Positions 9,182-18,110 of a DNA stretch of 64,000 nt are shown here, in pieces (the stretch's first letter is position 1; each line of letters begins with the position of its first letter). The translations under genes were made by a program, and so were the position numbers. The notes beneath the pieces are model-generated. The model was not told where the DNA came from. It was given only the letters and a program-made list of their open reading frames with translations, and ran no database searches. The stretch is from NCBI GenBank assembly GCA_024644405.1, contig JAHELC010000006.1, positions 1 to 64,000 on the forward strand, written 5' to 3'. This DNA comes from Nitrospinaceae bacterium (GTDB lineage Bacteria > Nitrospinota > Nitrospinia > Nitrospinales > Nitrospinaceae).

Positions 9182-9775
9182 TCATCGCCGGGTGGACTCC
9201 ATTAAACCATCGGCTTGCGGGGGAAGGAAACCCTCGTAACCATGGTGACGTTCAATCAATTCCAGTACTGTGTACACTTCGCCGTCCTTCATCTCAGGCT
9301 CGGTAAACACCTGGCGCAAATCGGTGCCCGGGTCACCGACCACCTGGCCTGCCACCTTGAACCCTCTTTTGCCAATCGCTTTGATGGCGGCATCGATGTC
9401 TTCGACGAGGAGGGCGATATGATGGAAACATTGATCCCCATGAGCCTTCACCCATTCGGGAATCAGGCTTTTTCCGCCCCGCTCGCCCTCATACGCCTGA
9501 TCGATAAACAAGGCCGGGTATCCTGCTTTCCGGTATACTTTCGCCCACCAGTTATCGAATTCCAGAACCCCGATCTTTGCGTCAAAACGGAATCCGAGAT
9601 CGATAAATTGTTGGGCTCGGGTATCGACATCCAGGGTGCGAATGGTGCAATGGTCCACCAGAGGCAGCCACCCGGCGCCGCATTGGGTCAGTTGATCCGC
9701 AAAATCCGCTGCCGCCCGGTTGCTTGCCAGAAACCTGCCGAGATAGTCCTGCATCAACTGGTCCAGCGCATCCAT
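9182..9775 (-). CDS. VOC (glyoxalase-fold) family protein
   Basis: 197 residues from the ATG at 9775, chosen because it has a GGGAG-type ribosome site just upstream and because the longer frame begins inside the 54-residue gene at 9780-9944. The sequence contains VDHCTIRTLDV near residue 40 and CFHHIALLVEDIDAAIKAI near residue 115, each the opening strand and helix of a VOC module with a metal-type histidine, and ends with VYTVLELIER, which supplies a Glu ligand. This fits a metal-dependent dioxygenase or lyase. The long W-rich middle segment recalls DUF1338-type enzymes, but it is much shorter than the 2-oxoadipate dioxygenases. Confidence 0.75.
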   Translation of the reverse strand: MDALDQLMQDYLGRFLASNRAAADFADQLTQCGAGWLPLVDHCTIRTLDVDTRAQQFIDLGFRFDAKIGVLEFDNWWAKVYRKAGYPALFIDQAYEGERGGKSLIPEWVKAHGDQCFHHIALLVEDIDAAIKAIGKRGFKVAGQVVGDPGTDLRQVFTEPEMKDGEVYTVLELIERHHGYEGFLPPQADGLMESTRR

Positions 9776-9779
9776 AACC

Positions 9780-9944
9780 CTACTCCCTGTCTTTATGCGA
9801 TGGGTTATCGGATTCGTCCTCTCCCTGATTTTCTTTCCGGTTACCCGGCGACGGGCCCTGATGGATAAATCCGGCATAGCGGAACATGACAACCACCAAA
9901 CCGATCAAAGCCCCGATCACCACCACTATGATTATTAAGTCCAT
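9780..9944 (-). CDS. Small single-pass membrane protein, 54 aa
   Basis: An open frame from ATG at 9944 to TAG at 9780-9782 encodes 54 residues. The first ~22 form a strong transmembrane helix (MDLIIIVVVIGALIGLVVVM) and the rest is a charged, Asp/Glu/Lys-rich cytoplasmic-type tail. The stop codon sits 4 bases before the start of the VOC gene, as expected for an operon. The hydrophobic start with a polar tail makes chance unlikely. No family recognised. Confidence 0.6.
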   Translation of the reverse strand: MDLIIIVVVIGALIGLVVVMFRYAGFIHQGPSPGNRKENQGEDESDNPSHKDRE

Positions 9945-10033
9945 GAGTTCATCATCCTGTTAACTTTGTATGCCAATAGTTTACCACCCGCGATAAAAAC
10001 CTCCAAGATATACACCCAATTATACTTTATGCG

Positions 10034-10062
10034 TTGACAAATATGATCTGAGGGCATAAATT
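10034..10062 (+). promoter_or_regulatory. Sigma-70 promoter of the efflux-remnant operon
   Basis: TTGACA at 10034-10039 and TAAATT at 10057-10062 are separated by exactly 17 bases. A GAGG ribosome site at 10072-10075 precedes the ATG at 10084. This is among the best promoter matches in the window, so the damaged operon behind it is probably still transcribed. Confidence 0.75.
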
Positions 10063-10083
10063 TAAACAAACGAGGTCTTCTAT

Positions 10084-10362
10084 ATGGCAAAATTATTTTC
10101 GAAAAAATACAAAAAGCTCGTTTGCGGCTTGGCATTTGTGCTGTTTTTTTGTCTAACCCTGCAGGCTCCCCTCATGTCTTATGGCATGGGCGGCATGAAC
10201 TGTGTCACCAAGATAACCTGTGCCGCCTGCGGATGCGTCGTTAACTCCATTTCTTCCCCCATGTCTCCATCGCTATTTTTTGTTGAGCTGAACTCACCGA
10301 TGGAACATCAGATTCCCAAAGCTCTTCTCATCCAGGAACCTCGGATCCAACCTCCCAAATAA
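10084..10362 (+). CDS. Small secreted cysteine-containing protein, czc/cus leader type
   Basis: 92 residues with an N-terminal hydrophobic signal (about 12-35), then a short Cys cluster (NCVTKITCAACGCV) and a proline-rich C-terminus ending IQPPK. Small secreted proteins of similar size often precede RND heavy-metal efflux operons in Gram-negative bacteria. That resemblance is a general impression, not a family match. Here it sits 73 bases before a truncated CusA/CzcA gene, under a strong promoter, so it is likely the surviving first gene of an efflux operon. Function unknown; possible periplasmic metal binding through the cysteines. Confidence 0.6.
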   Translation: MAKLFSKKYKKLVCGLAFVLFFCLTLQAPLMSYGMGGMNCVTKITCAACGCVVNSISSPMSPSLFFVELNSPMEHQIPKALLIQEPRIQPPK

Positions 10363-10435
10363 TCTATACCCCATCCCCTGCAAGAAGCGTAATGTCATAA
10401 GCCTATTCAGGCTACTATTTATTCGCGCCTGCGGG

Positions 10436-11668
10436 ATGACGATCAGGAAACTCATCGATGAGATGGACGCGGCCATTCAGTTCCCGGGATTGACCAACGC
10501 CTGGACCATGCCGATCAAGACCCGGATCGATATGCTATCCACCGGAATCAAGACCCCTGTCGGAATTAAAATCGCCGGAGACGATTTAAACACTCTTCAG
10601 GAACTGGGCCAGCAGGTGGAAACGGCCGTTCGCGACATACCGGGTACTCTCAGCGTTTATTCCGAACGGGTGGTGGGAGGAAACTATTTTGACTTCGAGA
10701 TCGACCGGGAGGAGGCCGCCCGCTACGGATTAACCATGGGAGATGTGCAAGATGTCATTCAAACTGCAATCGGGGGGATGAACATCACCACCACCATTGA
10801 AGGACTGGAGCGGTATCCAATCAACCTCAGGTACAGCCGGGACCTGCGTGACGATATCAATAAATTGCAACGGGTTTTGATTTCCACACCGCAAGGGCAA
10901 CAAATCCCTATGATTCAGGTCGCGAAAGTTGTGATCAAAAAAGGTCCGCCGGCAATAAAAAGTGAAAACGCCCGTCTCAACGCCTGGATCTACATCGATA
11001 TAAAAGATATCGATGTCGGTACCTATGTGGAAAATGCCAAGCAGGTCATTGAAAAAGAAATTTCTTTACCCGCGGGGTACAGTTTGTTTTGGAGCGGTCA
11101 ATATGAATATCTGGAGCGGGCCCAGGCCCGGTTGAAATTGGTCGTTCCCTTTACGCTTCTTATTATTTTCTTACTCTTATATTTGAATTTTCAAAATATT
11201 ACTGAGAGTCTCATCGTTATGCTGTCCCTGCCGTTCTCACTGGTCGGGGGAATCTGGTATATTTACTATCTGGATTACGATTTGAGCGTGGCGGTGGTGG
11301 TTGGGTTTATTGCTCTGGCGGGACTTGCGGCAGAAATCGGCGTACTGGTCTTGACTTATATCGATCACGAATTTCAAAGAAAAATGAAAGCCGGAAACAT
11401 CACCGATCTCCATGACTTGAGAGAAGCGGTTTTCAAAGGAGTATCGGAACGGATTCGTCCCATTTTAATGGCAGTTACGGCAACTTTCGCCGGCCTGCTT
11501 CCGATCATGTGGGGTAGCGGTACCGGTTCAGAAGTCATGCAACGCATCGCCGCGCCGATGGTGGGAGGCATGGTGTCCGCCACTTTATTAACCCTGATCG
11601 TGATTCCCGCCATCTACGGCTGGGTACTTGAGCATCGTCTCAAACAATCCGGTCAATACACACACTAA
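10436..11668 (+). pseudogene. C-terminal fragment of CusA/CzcA-type RND efflux pump
   Basis: 410 residues that correspond to about the last 40% of a ~1040-residue heavy-metal RND transporter. The homologous part begins in the second large periplasmic loop (RKLIDEMDAAIQFPGLTNAW, then KTRIDMLSTGIKTPVGIKI), and includes ERYPINLRY, SGQYEYLERA and the last membrane helices with PFSLVGGIW and RIAAPMVGGMVSA. Everything N-terminal is absent: the first transmembrane half, including the proton-relay helix 4, and the usual CusC and CusB genes. The first codons have no good ribosome site. The frame itself has no internal stop, so the loss is either recent or the fragment is retained. It cannot pump on its own. 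Confidence 0.85.
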
Positions 11669-11675
11669 AACTACA

Positions 11676-12260
11676 ATGAAAAATCTAAATATTATTTTAC
11701 TGTTAATAGCTGTTGCTGTGACCAGCCTGATTTCGACTCCTTCTTACAGCCATGTCATCCCGGAGGATCAATTACGCAATGTTGTTTATATGACTACCCG
11801 GCAGGCACTGCAAAAGGTTTTTGCCGGTGTCAACAAAATCAAAAAAGAAAACCGGAAACTGACAGTTTCCCAACAAAGGGAGGCCGAAAAAATCCTGCAG
11901 AAAAAAATCAAGGACCTGCGTATCCAGTTTTTCACCGCTCATAAAGACGGCCGCCAACTCTATGCCACCATCGGTAAAACCTTTGCAAATTCCCATCCTG
12001 TTACGAAAGCCAGATTCGTGGTCCTTCTGGACTCTCAGGGAAACCTTGAGGAGTGTCACATCATGGAATATCAGGGTCCGCAACGTGCAGAGATCATTTC
12101 CCGTGATTTTTTGGATCAGTATCGCAACAAATCCGCCAAATCCGATTTCAGCATAGTTGCCAGCAACCAGGGGCCCACTCCTTCGGTTCAGGCCCTGAAC
12201 GAAGCGGTGCGTAAAATATTGGTTTTATACAAGGTGCTCTATCTGGATTCCAGCCACTGA
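11676..12260 (+). CDS. FMN-binding-domain-like secreted protein
   Basis: 194 residues from ATG 11676, 7 bases after the RND fragment. A signal peptide (about 1-25, ending SYS) is followed by a helical part and then an FMN_bind-like segment (ARFVVLLDSQGNLEECHIMEYQ, here around 115-136). FMN_bind proteins such as RnfG and NqrC carry FMN attached by ApbE to a threonine in a D-x-x-T-G-A-T-type motif. Here the corresponding place reads SNQGPTPSVQ: the acidic residue and GA are gone but Gly, Thr and the SVQAL continuation remain. The assignment is by pattern only. Location next to the pump remnant suggests it was part of the same operon. Confidence 0.55.
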   Translation: MKNLNIILLLIAVAVTSLISTPSYSHVIPEDQLRNVVYMTTRQALQKVFAGVNKIKKENRKLTVSQQREAEKILQKKIKDLRIQFFTAHKDGRQLYATIGKTFANSHPVTKARFVVLLDSQGNLEECHIMEYQGPQRAEIISRDFLDQYRNKSAKSDFSIVASNQGPTPSVQALNEAVRKILVLYKVLYLDSSH

Positions 12261-12287
12261 GGCGGCCGACCCTGCCCTCCTTCTTCC

Positions 12288-12316
12288 TTGACACCCTTTT
12301 GGGCCTTACGTATGCT
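12288..12316 (+). promoter_or_regulatory. Sigma-70 promoter of the MoxR module
   Basis: TTGACA at 12288-12293 and TATGCT at 12311-12316 are 17 bases apart. Transcription would begin near 12323, which excludes the ATG at 12319 as translation start and supports ATG 12343 with its AAGGAG site. Confidence 0.75.
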
Positions 12317-12342
12317 GAATGAAACCTAAGGAGAGCTTTTTA

Positions 12343-13320
12343 ATGAAAGACGATGTCAAAGGAAGCGGACTTCTCAATCAGAAAGTGACTATCGGCGGAG
12401 TGCAATTGACGCTCAGCCAGCCGGATTCCAGTGAAGTCACCTGGATCGGCCAGAGTGAAATCCTGAAGCAGATTCTGGCCTGCTGGCTGGTGGTGGGAGA
12501 AAAGGACCTGCCGTTGGCTCCGCGGATTGTCGGTATGCCCGGTATCGGCAAAACCACCCTGGCCATGGTCGGGGCGCGGACCCGCAAGCAGCCGTTATAT
12601 ATTTTTCAATGCACCGCCGATACCCGGCCGGAGGATCTGCTGGTCACTCCGGTACTTTCCGAAGCCGGCACCATTTCCTATCATGCCTCACCCCTGGTGA
12701 CGGCCATGATCCAGGGTGGCATCTGCATCCTGGATGAAGGCAACCGGATGAACGAAAAGAGCTGGGCCTCGCTGGCGCCGCTGCTGGATCACCGCCGCTA
12801 TGTCGAGTCGATTATTGCCGGCATACAGATCCACGCACATATGGAATTCCGCGCCGCCGTCACCATGAACAGCGACGAGTCCACATTCGAGATACCCGAC
12901 TACATCCTGTCGCGCCTGCAACCCACGCTGCAATTGAAAATGCCTTCGCATCAAGACGAGCTTTCCATATTGAAATACCATTTACCGTTTGCTGAAGAGG
13001 ACCTGTTGAACATGACGGTCGGGTTCCTGCAACGCGCGCACCAGCTTGATCTCGACTTTTCGCCGCGCGACGGTCTGCATATTCTGCAATACGCTCTCAA
13101 ACGAATGAGTCAGGACAAGGAACATCCTCTCTCGAAAGACGATATCTGGCTGGAAGCGGTGGAAAAAGTACTCGGCGAGGATGCGTTGAATCTGGATGAA
13201 CTGGCCGAAAAGAAAAAGCGGGCTCTGGGTTCTGAAAACCTGCCGATGGGTCTGGGGGATTTTTTCTTTGACGAAGACAGTCCCCTCCACCCCGATTCTG
13301 ATCCTGATTCCGACCGTTAA
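12343..13320 (+). CDS. MoxR-like AAA+ ATPase
   Basis: 325 residues from ATG 12343, preceded by AAGGAG at 9 bases. Walker A is GMPGIGKTT at 64-72, Walker B is ICILDE at 127-132 followed by [19 protein letters not shown] (the MoxR DExNR-type segment), and sensor 1 asparagine is N176 in [11 protein letters not shown]. An arginine in SRLQP fits the finger. The C-terminus is an acidic tail. MoxR ATPases usually work with von Willebrand factor A proteins to insert metals or remodel complexes. Here no vWA gene is adjacent. The next gene, 21 bases downstream, encodes a 608-residue protein that is the obvious partner. Confidence 0.85.
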   Translation: MKDDVKGSGLLNQKVTIGGVQLTLSQPDSSEVTWIGQSEILKQILACWLVVGEKDLPLAPRIVGMPGIGKTTLAMVGARTRKQPLYIFQCTADTRPEDLLVTPVLSEAGTISYHASPLVTAMIQGGICILDEGNRMNEKSWASLAPLLDHRRYVESIIAGIQIHAHMEFRAAVTMNSDESTFEIPDYILSRLQPTLQLKMPSHQDELSILKYHLPFAEEDLLNMTVGFLQRAHQLDLDFSPRDGLHILQYALKRMSQDKEHPLSKDDIWLEAVEKVLGEDALNLDELAEKKKRALGSENLPMGLGDFFFDEDSPLHPDSDPDSDR

Positions 13321-13341
13321 GACCCTCTTTCGGAGTTATAA

Positions 13342-15168
13342 ATGGCGCACATTTTTGAACTCAGCGAGAAAGTTCAGTTGCTTCCCGTGGTTCACGGAAG
13401 CGGCAATTTCACTCGTGAGGTCCGCCAGAGAATTTTATCCTCCGGGTGCGATTGCCTGGCTGTCTGCCTGCCGCCGGAATTTCAAACCACTGTCGAAGAA
13501 GGTCTGCAAAAACTTCCCTATATCTCTATCAGTACCTTGACAGAGTCGGAGGGAACTGTGAGTTACGTTCCGATCGATCCCGTACAACCCGTCATCATGG
13601 CGCTGCGCATCGCCCAGCAGGAAGGCATTCCCCGGAAGTTCATCGACCTCAGCGTTTCCGAATATGAAACACGCCATTTCGAGTTCCCCGACTCATTTGC
13701 CCTGAACGGACTCTCTCTGGAAAAGTTCGCCATCACCCTTCTGCCATTTATCGATCGTCCTCCCGCGGACAGCCAGCACGACCAGCGGGCACGGTGGATG
13801 GCGTACCAGTTGCACCAGTTGGAAATGGATTATTCGAAGGTCGTTCTGGTCTGTTCGGTTTTGGACTGGCCGTGGATCAAGCAGGCGTATGATGAACGCT
13901 CCAAGTATCCCAAACCCAGTCCATCGCCCGAACATCCCGCATTATACGGGTTGGAACCTAACACACTATTTTTCGCGTTGAGCGAGTTCCCCTATATCAC
14001 CTACCTGTACGAAAAGAACCGGCAGGAGTTGAAATCGGACCGGGGCGTGGCGATCGACGGCGTCAAGGAGATCATGCTGAAAGCACGGGAGAATTTTCTG
14101 GCCAAACATAAAGTTCGTTATCACAACCTGACGTCACAGACCTTTCAGGTTTATCTGCAATACGTGCGCAACCTCACGCTTATGGAGCGCAGGCTCACGC
14201 CCGATCTGTATACCCTGGTGGTTTCCGCTGAGCAGATCGGGGGAGATGCGTATGCGATTGCCCTGGTCGAGGCCGCCCGCGACTATCCGTTTCAGAAAAA
14301 GGAAGAGGGAATGGACACGCTGGCGTTGGGCATCGACCGGGCGGTCCTCGATGACGATCAAGTCATCAATATGAAGAACCGGCTCAACGAAACCCAGTTT
14401 GAATGGCGGACTCTGGATCTGAAGCCGAACCCCGAGCCGTTCAAACAGGAACAGTGGAAATACACCTGGAATCCTTACGGACAATGCTCCTGGCCGCCGG
14501 AAGATGAAAAGATTGAAAGTCTGAACACCCATGTCCGCGAGCAGACCAAACTTCTGCTGTCTCACGATCTGGCGCGCACCGAAAAGTTCACTTCATCCGT
14601 CAAAGATGGGATCGACATCCGGGACACGCTCCGCAACTGGCACACCGGTGATATCTACGTCAAAGAGATCCCTCCTTCGCGGGGCACCATCGAAGTGGTG
14701 GTCATGCTGTTCGAAATGGAACCCCAGCCGGATCGATACACCTGGCGGCAAACCTGGTTCGCAGAGCATAAAGAAGAATCCACACTATGCTTCTTCGCCA
14801 CGAACTATATGGATAACATGATCGGCCCGGGCATCGGCCAGGCCACCTATGGCGGGTGCATGATGATTTTTCCTCCACGCCCGATCATCAACATATGGGA
14901 GGATCCCCGCCTGTTCATGGGCGATACGCTGGAGGAAAAACTATTGGAGGCAGCGTTTTTGCATTCCCGCGAACGGCATATCACCGTCGTCTCTCCCGGA
15001 CCGCCCAAAGCCGGTTGGCGCCGCATGGCCCGTCAATACAAAAAACGGATCATTCATATTCCCCTCAAACGGTTTTCCGTCCAGACCATTGAAAAAGTCC
15101 GCCAGTTTCACGTGCTGAACGGCAAGCACATCCGCTCCTTCGCCACCCGATTCATTCAGGACATTTAA
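13342..15168 (+). CDS. DUF5682/TraB-like partner of MoxR ATPase
   Basis: 608 residues, no signal or membrane helix seen, so cytosolic. The first ~200 residues follow the order of motifs I associate with DUF5682 and the wider TraB/TIKI/EreA-like class: VVHGSGNFTREVRQRIL (17-33), CDCLAVCLPPE, then PVQPVIMALRIAQQEGIP leading into RKFIDL, and RWMAYQLHQLEMDYSKVVLVC. DUF5682 proteins are known from MoxR-vWA operons, which agrees with the upstream ATPase. The C-terminal ~400 residues are not recognised. The fit is from remembered patterns, so it needs a profile search. GGAG precedes the ATG. Confidence 0.6.
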   Translation: MAHIFELSEKVQLLPVVHGSGNFTREVRQRILSSGCDCLAVCLPPEFQTTVEEGLQKLPYISISTLTESEGTVSYVPIDPVQPVIMALRIAQQEGIPRKFIDLSVSEYETRHFEFPDSFALNGLSLEKFAITLLPFIDRPPADSQHDQRARWMAYQLHQLEMDYSKVVLVCSVLDWPWIKQAYDERSKYPKPSPSPEHPALYGLEPNTLFFALSEFPYITYLYEKNRQELKSDRGVAIDGVKEIMLKARENFLAKHKVRYHNLTSQTFQVYLQYVRNLTLMERRLTPDLYTLVVSAEQIGGDAYAIALVEAARDYPFQKKEEGMDTLALGIDRAVLDDDQVINMKNRLNETQFEWRTLDLKPNPEPFKQEQWKYTWNPYGQCSWPPEDEKIESLNTHVREQTKLLLSHDLARTEKFTSSVKDGIDIRDTLRNWHTGDIYVKEIPPSRGTIEVVVMLFEMEPQPDRYTWRQTWFAEHKEESTLCFFATNYMDNMIGPGIGQATYGGCMMIFPPRPIINIWEDPRLFMGDTLEEKLLEAAFLHSRERHITVVSPGPPKAGWRRMARQYKKRIIHIPLKRFSVQTIEKVRQFHVLNGKHIRSFATRFIQDI

Positions 15169-15312
15169 GCTTGAGGTGGGACTCCCGCTTTTATTTTGCT
15201 ATACTTTTTTCGCAGGTTTTAATTTTAAAATTCCCCGACGACCTGTAAAGTCCATTTTCTAACCGGCGCTCTCTTCCGGCCGACACCAATCCAGGATCCT
15301 CTATCTTCTCAC

Positions 15313-16884
15313 ATGGAAAACCATAAAAAGGTAAGCAAAGCGGCAGGAGCCGTCGGCTCGATGACCATGGTGTCACGCCTGTTTGGATTCGTCCGCGATC
15401 TGGTGCTGGCGATGACCTTTGGAGCCACCGCTTCAGCGGACGCTTTCTTCGTCGCGTTTCGCATTCCCAACATCCAGCGGCGCATCCTGGGCGAGGGCGC
15501 GGTCAGCGCCGCCATGATCCCGGTGTATGGCGAATACCTGAACACCCAAAGCGAGGAGGAAACCCAGAACTTTGCCTCGAACCTGTTCAACATCCAGCTG
15601 GCGGTTTTGATCATCACCTCGCTGGCGATTGTTGTGTTCGCACCTTATCTCATCATGGGCTTTGCTCCGGGGTTCATGGATCAACCCGACAAATTTGAAT
15701 TGACGGTCACCTTGACGCGATGGATGGGACCGTACCTGATACTGGTGGGGATGAGCGCCTACTGCATGGGAATTCTGAATACACATGGCGTCTTTACCCT
15801 TTCCGCTGCGGCGCCGATACTCGTAAATCTTTGTATGGTCTTGGGCGCCCTGTTTCTGTCTCCCTACCTTGAGCGACCCATTCTGGGACTGGCCATCGGG
15901 GTTCTGGTCGGAGGGGCTTTACAATTCCTGGTGCAGTTCCCAGCCACCCTGCGCAAGGGCTTGACCCTCAGGCTGACCTTCAACTGGAAACATGCCGGCA
16001 TCATCAAAGTCGGAAAACTGTTGGGTCCAGCCATCCTGGGATTCGGAGTTTATGAAATCAACTTGCTGGTGGATACCCTGCTGGCGTCTCTGCTGGCGGA
16101 AGGATCCGTTTCCTATCTGTATTACGCCAACCGGATGGTGCAGTTACCGCTCGGCGTGTTCGGCGTCGCGCTTGGGGTGGCCATACTGCCGATGCTGACC
16201 GGGCAGGCGGCCCGGCAGGAAATCGAAGAGTTCCGCGACACCCTGGCGTTCGGAGTCCGGTTGATCCTGTTTATCACGATTCCCGCTACGGTGGGGTTGA
16301 TCATTTTGAGTTTTCCGATCATCAACACCCTGTGGGAACGCGGCGAGTTTTTGCGAACCACGACTGAGGGCACCAGCCTGGCTTTGATTTATTATTCGGT
16401 CGGGTTATGCGCCTTTGCCGGAACCAAGGTGATGGTTTCGGCCTTCTATTCGTTTCAAGACACCCAAACCCCGATGAAAATCGGAATCTATTCGATGGTA
16501 CTCAACGTGACTCTCGCCGTTATCCTGATGGGCCCGCTCAAGCATGGAGGCATCGCGCTGGCCACATCCCTTTCCTCCATTTTCAACGCGGCGGCCTTGG
16601 TGTTTCTCATGAAGAAAAAACTGGGACGCATGGGGGGGCGCCGCATCGTATTCTCTATGGCTCAGTTGACCGTCGCCGTCACCTTAATGGGATTGGCCGT
16701 CTATTTCGTCAACGCCTGGTGGTTCGATCCCCAGGCTCCTCTGATCGAACGTATCGGGATACTATTGGGGGAAATAACGCTGGGCGTGATTATTTATACC
16801 GGCACTTCCTGGTTGATGAAAAACGAAGAGCTGAAATTTATCCGGCAAATGATCCTCGAAAGAAAAAGCCCACGCCCCACCTGA
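15313..16884 (+). CDS. murJ: Lipid II flippase MurJ
   Basis: 523 residues with about 14 hydrophobic helices and the MviN/MurJ N-terminal signature: SKAAGAVGSMTMVSRLFGFV, then RDLVLAMTFGA, ADAFFVAFRIPN, and RILGEGAVSAAMIPV. It moves lipid II across the inner membrane for peptidoglycan synthesis. Arginines R24 and R28 and other charges in the central cavity region are present as in the family. An extended -10 type sequence (TGCTATACT) lies about 100 bases upstream. The gene stands alone between the MoxR module and thrH. Confidence 0.95.
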   Translation: MENHKKVSKAAGAVGSMTMVSRLFGFVRDLVLAMTFGATASADAFFVAFRIPNIQRRILGEGAVSAAMIPVYGEYLNTQSEEETQNFASNLFNIQLAVLIITSLAIVVFAPYLIMGFAPGFMDQPDKFELTVTLTRWMGPYLILVGMSAYCMGILNTHGVFTLSAAAPILVNLCMVLGALFLSPYLERPILGLAIGVLVGGALQFLVQFPATLRKGLTLRLTFNWKHAGIIKVGKLLGPAILGFGVYEINLLVDTLLASLLAEGSVSYLYYANRMVQLPLGVFGVALGVAILPMLTGQAARQEIEEFRDTLAFGVRLILFITIPATVGLIILSFPIINTLWERGEFLRTTTEGTSLALIYYSVGLCAFAGTKVMVSAFYSFQDTQTPMKIGIYSMVLNVTLAVILMGPLKHGGIALATSLSSIFNAAALVFLMKKKLGRMGGRRIVFSMAQLTVAVTLMGLAVYFVNAWWFDPQAPLIERIGILLGEITLGVIIYTGTSWLMKNEELKFIRQMILERKSPRPT

Positions 16885-16903
16885 TTTTTTTGATGAAACA
16901 CCC

Positions 16904-16931
16904 TTGTGTTCTCTCCCCTGTTCCCTATAAT
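16904..16931 (+). promoter_or_regulatory. Probable promoter of thrH
   Basis: TTGTGT at 16904-16909 and a perfect TATAAT at 16926-16931 with a 16-base spacer, about 40 bases before the thrH start. Transcription would start just inside the gap after murJ. Confidence 0.55.
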
Positions 16932-16970
16932 AGGCCTTCCAAAAATAATAACCTGAACCAAGGAAATACA

Positions 16971-17582
16971 ATGCTGGCCTGTTTGGATTTGGAAGGAGTG
17001 CTGATTCCCGAAATCTGGATCGCATTTGCGGAGAAAACCGGAATTGATAAACTTCGCCTGACCACCCGCGATATCCCGGATTATGATGAACTGATGCGCG
17101 GCCGGCTACAAATTCTTGACGAAAACAATTTGAGACTTACGGATATACAGAAAGTGATCCGCGAAATCAAACCGCTGGAGGGAGCGAAGGATTTTCTGGA
17201 GTGGTTGAAATCCGAGTTTCAGGTGATCATTCTTTCCGACACCTTTTACCAGTTCGCAGGTCCGCTCATGGCGCAACTGGATTACCCCGCCCTGTTCTGC
17301 AATGACCTGGAAGTTGGAGAAAACGGCCGAATCACCGGTTACCGACTGCGACAACCCGACGGCAAAACCAAAGCCGTAGAGGCCTTGCAGAGCCTCAATT
17401 TCAAAGTGGTGGCGGCAGGCGATTCCTATAATGACACCGGGATGTTAATGCAGGCGGATGTAGGGATATTTTTCCGGCCACCGGAGGGTATCCTGAGGGA
17501 ATTTGCGCAGTTTCCCGTGACTCATCGATACGACGAATTAAAACAGGAGTTTCGTAAAGCCGTGGTCATGCTAACCCAGTAA
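16971..17582 (+). CDS. thrH: Phosphoserine phosphatase / homoserine phosphotransferase ThrH
   Basis: 203 residues from ATG 16971, which has AAGGAAA 6 bases upstream; the longer open frame runs back inside murJ and is not coding there. The HAD nucleophile motif is CLDLEGVL, with Asp at 6 and the Glu variant at 8 that marks ThrH rather than SerB. IILSDTF gives motif II, KTKAVEAL holds the lysine, and AAGDSYNDTGML gives motif IV. ThrH from Pseudomonas dephosphorylates phosphoserine and can pass phosphate to homoserine. It may serve the serine or threonine pathway. Confidence 0.92.
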   Translation: MLACLDLEGVLIPEIWIAFAEKTGIDKLRLTTRDIPDYDELMRGRLQILDENNLRLTDIQKVIREIKPLEGAKDFLEWLKSEFQVIILSDTFYQFAGPLMAQLDYPALFCNDLEVGENGRITGYRLRQPDGKTKAVEALQSLNFKVVAAGDSYNDTGMLMQADVGIFFRPPEGILREFAQFPVTHRYDELKQEFRKAVVMLTQ

Positions 17583-17602
17583 AGATAGATTCAACTGGCG
17601 GA

Positions 17603-18103
17603 TCACTCAATGGAAGAAGATAACAGGCGTGTGGCGACCCAACCCTTTTTACCGCCCATATCCACCTGACTCCAGTGCTCCCCTTTTTCAAGAATGATCA
17701 GGCGCTCTCCCTTGCCGGCGCCACCGATAATTTTCGCTTGTTTGCTGGGTTGTTCCCGAATATTGGCAAACGACACATTGACATAGTGGATCAGCTGGTA
17801 GTCTTCATCCTCCGGGATCTCCTGCGCCTGTTCCGCAGCGGGGGTTTCCAGGGCTCTGTCAAAGAAAGCCCGGTAATCCCATTCCGCCTTATAGGCCACA
17901 ACGACCGCAAATAACAGGGTCAATAAGGAGATTTTAGTAATAGCCTGCCAGACAGTCGTTCCCGATTCCGGAACCTCTTCGGGCAGGATGGGCGGACCGC
18001 AATTTTCACAGAAGGCCGCCCCCGCCGGTAAGGGCTTGTTGCAGGAAATGCAATAATCCTTGATCAAGGCATTTTGTCTTTTGGTGATCTCATCTAAATT
18101 CAT
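17603..18103 (-). CDS. Zinc ribbon - transmembrane - SH3 domain protein
   Basis: 166 residues. The N-terminus has a CxxC...CxxC zinc ribbon (CISCNKPLPAGAAFCENCG, about 18-36), followed by one membrane helix (about 52-70) and, after a short acidic linker, a bacterial SH3 domain (NVSFANIREQPS to KKGWVATRLLSS, about 108-163). The predicted order places the ribbon in the cytosol and the SH3 fold in the periplasm, where such domains often bind peptidoglycan or peptides. Seven bases separate it from the carboxypeptidase gene upstream, so they form an operon. Confidence 0.8.
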   Translation of the reverse strand: MNLDEITKRQNALIKDYCISCNKPLPAGAAFCENCGPPILPEEVPESGTTVWQAITKISLLTLLFAVVVAYKAEWDYRAFFDRALETPAAEQAQEIPEDEDYQLIHYVNVSFANIREQPSKQAKIIGGAGKGERLIILEKGEHWSQVDMGGKKGWVATRLLSSSIE

Positions 18104-18110
18104 GATCCAC

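Noticed and set aside
16407-16970. Upstream part of the thrH frame
   Set aside because: Runs inside murJ in another frame; thrH has its own ATG with a ribosome site and promoter at 16971.
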